64,000 nt of DNA from Cladobotryum mycophilum (Eukaryota > Ascomycota > Sordariomycetes > Hypocreales > Hypocreaceae): contig JAVFKD010000002.1 of assembly GCA_036429605.1 (NCBI GenBank), positions 3,782,001 through 3,846,000 on the forward strand. Reading direction: 5' to 3'. The stretch's first letter is position 1. Each line of letters opens with the position of its first letter. Position numbers and translations under genes: made by a program. A model generated the notes under the pieces. It was not told the DNA's origin. It made no database searches and was given only the letters and a program-made list of their open reading frames with translations. Shown one piece after another: positions 57,601 to 64,000 of the stretch.

Positions 57601-60600
57601 AGGTCGAGTATGAATTTGACGGCAGGTCGGGATAGGTAATAAATAAAGCCTCTTCTTTGACTGTTCTGGTGAATGTACCGCAGAACAATGTTGCGTAGCA
57701 AGTTATTCCACTTGAGCTGCATATTGTGAACGACGAATCGGTTTTCGAACTCGCTGTCGAATTCGGTATGAGAAGGTATATCCAAAGGATCGCTCGGTGC
57801 TTGCACAGATATGTCTGATTGATGCGTGCTAGGCGTTCCATTGAGCACCTGACTACTGGACGGTGTTTTAATGTTCATCTGCTCCAGCATGTTCTGCAAG
57901 AAGGCCTTCTTTTCACGAAGAACATAGGTGTGTTTGCGGAGAGTTTCGAAATCCTCGACGAGCTCACGGTCCTTGGCATCTGTTTGAATCACTTTCAGCT
58001 CTGCCTGGCCCACCTCCCGAGAATGGGCCAATATCTGCTCTTCAAGCTGATTAAGTCGTTCTTTGATGAGCTGCCCTTGCACACTTTTTGGATCATCATC
58101 GTGGCTCATAATGCAAGAGTGTGTAGGCTCGTTGCCAAACGGACTCGTTCGAGTAGGGTCTCCAGCAATGGTCCCGCCGATATCAGTTTGACGGAAATAG
58201 GTCAGTCGGGGAACATACGCCAGCGGCATGATTTTGGTATCGGGATGCGGTTCGGTAGGAAGAATCCAATCCAACTCGACAAAATCATCCATGTCAATCC
58301 AGCTAAAGTCATCATCTGGAATTATGAACCGAGAGAGGTCGGGCTTCTCGTCTTGCTCAGTAATCAGGCTCGCGACTGTACCCTTGGTGATTGCTTCAGT
58401 AGTTGTGCCCTTCAAGCTAGCAGAAACAGCTCGCAGATCGGCGCCAACCAAGTCAAGTTGTGCTGCGTGAATTTTGATACCTGATATCCTGCTCGGGGAG
58501 TTCTTGGTCTTGACAATGGTATTGAACTCTTCTCTCCTCTGATGAAGGTCAAGCATGAAGCTATCAAACCGAACCTTTAAACCAGTAGCCGAGACAGCAT
58601 TTTCGGAGTAATCTTCGGCGTCCTTGTGCTTGTAGATATGACTAAGGAAAAGTGGTGCCAAGAGGAGGTTATACTTGACGGTAGCCAAATGCCTACCGAA
58701 TTTCTTGCTGTTCTTCTCTCTGCCGGGGAATAGATTGCCCTGACGAATCGGCAGAGACATGGGACCACTGAAAAGACCCCACCAAGCGATGAAGTGAGTA
58801 AAGAAACGCGGAGTAAGATGGATGGTGTTGTAACTTCTAGACGGCTCGTGATTTGGCGACAACCACTCCCGGTCAGCAGGAGCGCGAATTGCGATTGATA
58901 AATGAATGTGACGACTTCTAAATCCGCGCATAGCATCGTATGGCTGTCCATTCTCCGGCTTGGCAAATAGTGGGTTCTTGAGCGCGACCTCGTAGTGAGG
59001 CTTAAATTCGAAACTTCGCTTCCCTTCTTCAATGGCCCGTTCAAATATGAGCCCTGCCATCCACTGAACCCTACCTGATAATTTCATAACAACCTTCTTG
59101 AAACTAGCGGCACCAAATCTTGCACTATCATCGACAATGTGACTCTCATCCTCGTCTTGATGTCGTGCTGCTTCTCGAACCTGGTTGCTGAAATCTGGAA
59201 TAGCGAGCACATATTCTCCACTATCAACGGTCATGAATCGCTTTGGGTCGTCCTCGGCATTGATGTTCCATTTAATGTCATTACGCCAACACATCAAAAA
59301 GCCTGCGCCATGTCCCGTAACCTGATAGGGGTCGCGCGTTCCTTTGAGAGCTAGCAGCATATCGCCATCTTCTTTCCATGCGGCATGAATGCGCGAGTGG
59401 AGATTGAGTCTGAGTTTATCCCAAAATCCAACTCGTTCAGACGGATCAATCGGAGGCTTAGTAAAGGACTCAATGACCATCATCATGTCTTGAATCGCGG
59501 GTTGGTAACTGGGTCCCCAAGTAAGGCGGGTGGGCAGAGCAGTATTGATATCCACGTATACGTCTGAGAAGGATTTGACAGGGCCAATAGTTCGTCGAAC
59601 TTCGATTGCGAAGCTTCCCTCATTGGAGGCACCAGGTTCAGGACTTTTAGGGGGGATAATGTTGACCCGGACCCGTCGAGTTGATTCAAGGCCTCGGAAT
59701 TCTTCCGCTAGAACAAAGTTGGTTCTCAGAGAGACAGATTGTAGCCTTGAAGACTGTCCAGCCTTTAGGCCAGGGATATGAAGAAGAGGCAGAGGATAAT
59801 CACGTAGAGATACTCGTGCCTCGCCCATTTCGATGGCCACGTGCATAGGAACAAGGAGACTGTACTGCATGTCCTTTGGCATTCCCTTTCCAACCTTGTG
59901 TATGAAGTCTGGCAAGTCTTTCATCGGGAAGGTGGGCTTATCAAGGGTGATATGGAGATTGGAAATAACCGTAGACATCAATGCAGGTCTTGGAGGTACC
60001 TCAAGAATATTTTCCGTCTCTTCGACATCGCTTGGCACAGACCCGGGACCCCAGATCACGTCATGCATCTCTTTGGCAGCGTCCCGTGATATCTTGTAAG
60101 CCCGGTCGATTCGCTTTTTCCAGGCTTGAGCATTGAACATATCAAGGTGGAATCGAGCTTCTTCCGCCGAGACCTTGGAATTGCCATGAACCCCGAGGCT
60201 CTCTCCATCGGGGTCATATCTAGGTACTGGACCACTTCGACCACGGCCATCTTGTCTGACAGCATCAAGACTCCGGCTTCTGAACCACGATGTTGCCGAA
60301 GCATTATCGGCTCTACCACGGGTATAGGTTGACCTCGAACGGTTCTTGTTGTTGCCTTTTCTGGATTCCTCTTCACGGACTTTCTTCAGTTTGACACGGT
60401 ACGCCTCCTCTCTGGCCAATCGCTGTATCTGCTCCAGACGGCCTGCACGATAAATCATACCCAGCTTCCACTCAAATGCGCCATCTTCCATCTCGAAGAC
60501 AAAGGTCCGCGACCGGAGAGACACCTTAGGAATCACTTTTGGTTCTTCAGGCTTCTTCTCGAGAATGTATTCGTTAGTTCCAGTCTTGAAGCGGTGGTGC

Positions 60601-63562
60601 AGCTGTTGGATTGCCTTGATGACATTGATAAAGTTATCGGTGATGCGATTGACAATAACCTCATGGGGGATGCCGATGCGTACAGCTTCCGCGGCTATGT
60701 CAAAAAGTTTCTCATCCACATACCCACCGTAGGGGGTTTTGTGTTTGGATTCGCGGAAATCAAAGCGACCATTCTTTACACTAACGACTCTCGACCAGAT
60801 ATTGTGCATGCGTGGAGATTCGACATAGAGGCGAATTAACTTTGACGAAAAGTACGGCGTCGACCACCTCTGCCTTCCAGTATCCAGACCATAAACATGC
60901 AACATCACCATGGGCTCATGAGGCATTTCTCCCTTTACCTGTAAGAGGGCAACTTTGATATCGATAGTCACCATATCAGGTGTCAGTGTTGAAATTGATT
61001 CCTGACTAGCAGTACTAGAAGTACTGGGGGAGCCAGGTGGCCGACGGGCGAATGAATGCCTTGCTGTTGCGGGCGCGGGGCATCGCGGCTAGATTTCATA
61101 AAGGCCTTTCTGAGAGTCATCGCCGCCACGCCAACAGCATAATGCCGATACAGAGAGTACTGCACCATGATAGTACGAATAGATGATTGTATATGGAACA
61201 TGGGTCCATGGTTGTCGCTTGAGGCAGAAAGCGCAAGCTCCAGTCGAGGAATATTGATGAATGGCTCTACCTCTAATCGATCTGCCGCCTCAATGATCTG
61301 AGCCTCGATACCTCGCGCATGGAAAGCAATCCGCCTTCCGTCGCCATGATGCTGGGGTTTCTTTTTTGGTCTAGGCGAAGATGGAGATCCGAGATCCGAG
61401 TCAGATTGGGTCAAGGATCGACTATGGGTTCGTCGCCTCAGCTGGCGTCTTTGAAGTCCATCAAGTCTGTGTGCGCGATATTCAGCAGACATGCTATCAA
61501 GATGCAACGAAATTCCTCGAGTATCATCTGAGATGTCTTCATCCACACCAGCAATCTCGATGTTGAAGTCATTTGCCGTTATCTGATAGTGCCACAACCA
61601 CTCCGGTAGAGAGCGCAGGAAATTTGAGTGCCGCCTAGCTTTCAGAGTTGCTCGCTTCTCGGGTTCCACGTCGATTCGCAGTTGACGTACAATCTGACGG
61701 ACGCCATCCGTGATCTCCGGTCTCACCATGCTGATGGAGAAGGATTGAATATTACTAGTGGCATCAACAGAGATGTCTGGATTGGCGGCCAAATGAACCT
61801 TCAAGTCGAAAGACTCTGTCGTAATCAAATTGAATCTCTCCCCGACACTAGCCTGGTAGTAGAGTTCATGTGATTGGAGTCTCATAGCTCCATCGAGGGA
61901 GTAGTGCAAGTCTTCAAGAGGAGAATGGGAGGACTCAACATCAAGAGAGATGGATGAGACTGAGGAAATAATCAGGCCATAATCATCGGGATCCTCGGTT
62001 TTCCCTAGGGGCTTAAGCTTGATGCGCAGAACTGGTTCGTGCATTGTGAACTTGATACTGGCCTTGGGGAGAAGACGAGAGAACAAGTCGCGACGTTTCT
62101 CTTGATGTGGCGTAGGAGGCTTCGGCCCGGAACGAAGCATTGCGATCAACAATGGAAGGTGGCGGGGATCAAGATCAACCGACGGAGAGGTGACGACGGA
62201 ATTGGCAAATAAGATATTGGCGTTCTTCTCTTCGATGCTATCCACCTGCGCCAGTTGAATTGTCTTGGACGGTGAAGTTGTCCGTATCGTCGATGTAGCC
62301 ATAGGGATGTAAAGAATCCTTTCAGGCTTGCCATGCCCGTCGTCTAAGCCAACTGAGATTGACAGCGCAGCCACCAATGCTTCGTGCGCAATATCCTTGG
62401 ACGGGAAATACATGCGATGCGCGGGTGACTTGGGATCTAGACGGTGAAGATCGAAGCCGACTTCTTTCATGGAGCCATTGATAAGAATTGGTTTCGCCCC
62501 CGAGTTTGTGGTTTCCACTTTCTTGGATAGGCTGATGAAACTGACAGCAAATTGTACTTCCTTTATGCCCCGCAATATTGAACTAAAGAACTCCTTGGAA
62601 TCCGAAACGGTCCTCATCAAATGGTCATTGGTCTGTCCCGCTTCACTATCCGGCTTCTCGCTGCCTACAAAGATGTCGATGGGCTCGTCCGGATCAGCAG
62701 GCTTGAGGTCCTTGCGACAGAGCTTGTACTTAGCTGCGCAGAGCTGTAGATCATCATAAGGTACATGAACCCTGCCGAGCTTCAATGCAATGGTGGCGTC
62801 TCTAAGGCCGTCTCTGGTAGGGTAGAGGAACCCGTGGATGTTGAGCAAAGCATGGTCGAGCACTTCGAGAGATTCACTACCATCGGCCGTAAAGACGACA
62901 CTGCGGAGGGTTAATATCCATTCAGCCTGGTCATCCTGTTTCTTAGATTCAGATCTTTGAAAGAAGAATCGCGCGCGATCAACGTTCTTGCGCCTCGTAT
63001 CTACGGCAAGTGTGAAACTTCCGACTTCGATCCTACCCACATCCACGACATTAACGACAGAGCTGGTAGCGACCACATCCACCATCCGAAGCCACTTGAT
63101 ATTCCGGTGCAATTTCTTCAGCCTATCCTTGAGCTTCTGGAGGCGCTTCCACGTTTCAGTTTCGGACGCCGCGTTCGCATTATGACTGGGTCGACGCTTG
63201 AGCAAAGGGTCGGTTTCGGGATTCTTGTCGTCTCCGGTGCTTGCATCGTTTTCGTCGGCATTTGTCTCCGTGGCTTTGCGGCCGCCCAACTCTCGAATAT
63301 CGACTGTTACAACCAATTCGCTAAGCACAATGCTGAGCCATGTAGGCTGCGCAAAAGTCGGACGATGTATGTTGAGCCCAAGCCCTCGAATTTCGACCCT
63401 ACAGCCATCCTTTGGTGTATACGCCAGGCGACGAAGAGAAAAGTATCCTATCCTTTGTATCGATATGCCGGTGACGATTCGTATTACTGCAAAGAGAACA
63501 AATGATGATAGGTATAATAGGACGAAGACACCGAAGAGGAAGGTCGGATTGAAAAGAGCCAT
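54612..63562 (-). CDS. FMP27: FMP27/BLTP2 (Hobbit/SABRE) bridge-like lipid transfer protein, about 2983 aa, one frame break
   Basis: The ATG at 63562 (MALFNPTFLFGVFVLLYL) opens a frame with an N-terminal membrane helix, then the family's start (YFSLRRLAYTPKDGCRVEIR). The frame ends at 60983, but the next one continues to 54612 as IDIKVALLQVKGEMPHEPMV. One extra C in the run read from plus 61077-61080 (GGGG) joins them: RDAPAPATARHSFARRPPGS… and the whole becomes 2984 codons, the usual size of FMP27. These proteins form long hydrophobic grooves that move lipids between the ER and other membranes at contact sites. The C-terminal 300 residues are Ser-rich (RSSVHSGIPAPRSGSRSSS) and disordered. 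The break sits in a low-complexity Pro/Ala/Ser stretch, so I read it as an assembly error. No intron is needed. Confidence 0.9.
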
Positions 63563-64000
63563 GTTCGTAGAAGCCCACGAGGGCGGGCTTGACACCAACT
63601 ACTACCTAGCTAAAAGTGCGAAGCAACATTAGGGTCAATATCATACTACTCGATCAATGTAACGGGGTGGGTTTTTGAACTTACGAGGCGCGGATAGCAG
63701 TCGGACCATTCTCTAAGTATTGGGGCAGGACTATAGAATGGTAAAACAGGCGCGCGACATAGCAGCAGCGAAGGAGGTATCTGTAGAAGGAAAAGGTGCC
63801 GAAATTACGAGCAACCGAGGGGGGGATAATAAGAGCTGTCTGTTGTCGTGGACCAGGTGGGCTGCAGCCGGGACGGTGGAAGTGACCTAGAAGTGACCTG
63901 GAAGGAGAAACGATTTTCAAATTGCCTTGTTCGGCAGACAATCCGAAGTCAAAAACACGTCCAACAGCCTCAGGGAGCGCCGAGGTTGCCGATCGAGTTT
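63563..64000. other. Promoter side of FMP27
   Basis: No supported gene. It holds the leader of FMP27, with a possible start of a neighbouring gene beyond the window. Confidence 0.4.

Overview
This window is nuclear DNA of a filamentous ascomycete, most likely a Sordariomycete and perhaps Hypocreales. The signs are short introns of 48-75 bp with GT..AG ends, TATA and pyrimidine-rich leaders, and fungus-specific families: an FMP27 lipid-transfer protein, CSN5, a HAM1-like protein, a LaeA-like methyltransferase and a CorA-like two-helix protein. The species assignment is inference from protein families; no rRNA or tRNA gene was seen.

About 1-24.9 kb is an accessory, repeat-rich arm. It holds the tail of a pogo/Fot1-type transposase, two neighbouring MITEs with TA target duplications, and a nearly complete hAT transposon (18,238-21,158). 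Between these lie damaged or single-domain genes: an aminoglycoside-phosphotransferase-like remnant, an intact three-exon Ulp1-like protease gene, a broken sirtuin, a small protein related to the N-terminus of SNF2/RAD5-type helicases, a TM2-domain remnant, a DNA-polymerase-beta-like nucleotidyltransferase, an unknown gene next to it, a transthyretin/HIUase-like protein and a coiled-coil protein. The most unusual non-coding structure is at 10.9-11.9 kb: a dense array of the palindrome TACYRGTA (12 exact copies and at least 10 near copies in about 760 bp).

About 25-64 kb looks like core chromosome: HAM1-like protein (3 exons, minus), CSN5 (minus), a 12-exon HET-related membrane protein of about 1000 aa (minus), a CorA-like protein (plus), a LaeA/TAM-type methyltransferase (plus), a conserved disordered protein (minus) and FMP27/BLTP2 (about 2983 aa, minus). 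Between 41.8 and 54.6 kb there is only one coding gene, with many microsatellites around it.

A technical pattern runs through the window. At least ten genes, including the conserved CSN5 and FMP27, lose frame at one base, nearly always at a short homopolymer (often G/C runs of 4-5), and adding or removing one base restores the family sequence. This points to uncorrected long-read assembly errors, at least in the core genes. Separately, four accessory-arm reading frames carry a single in-frame TAA, which looks more like real decay.
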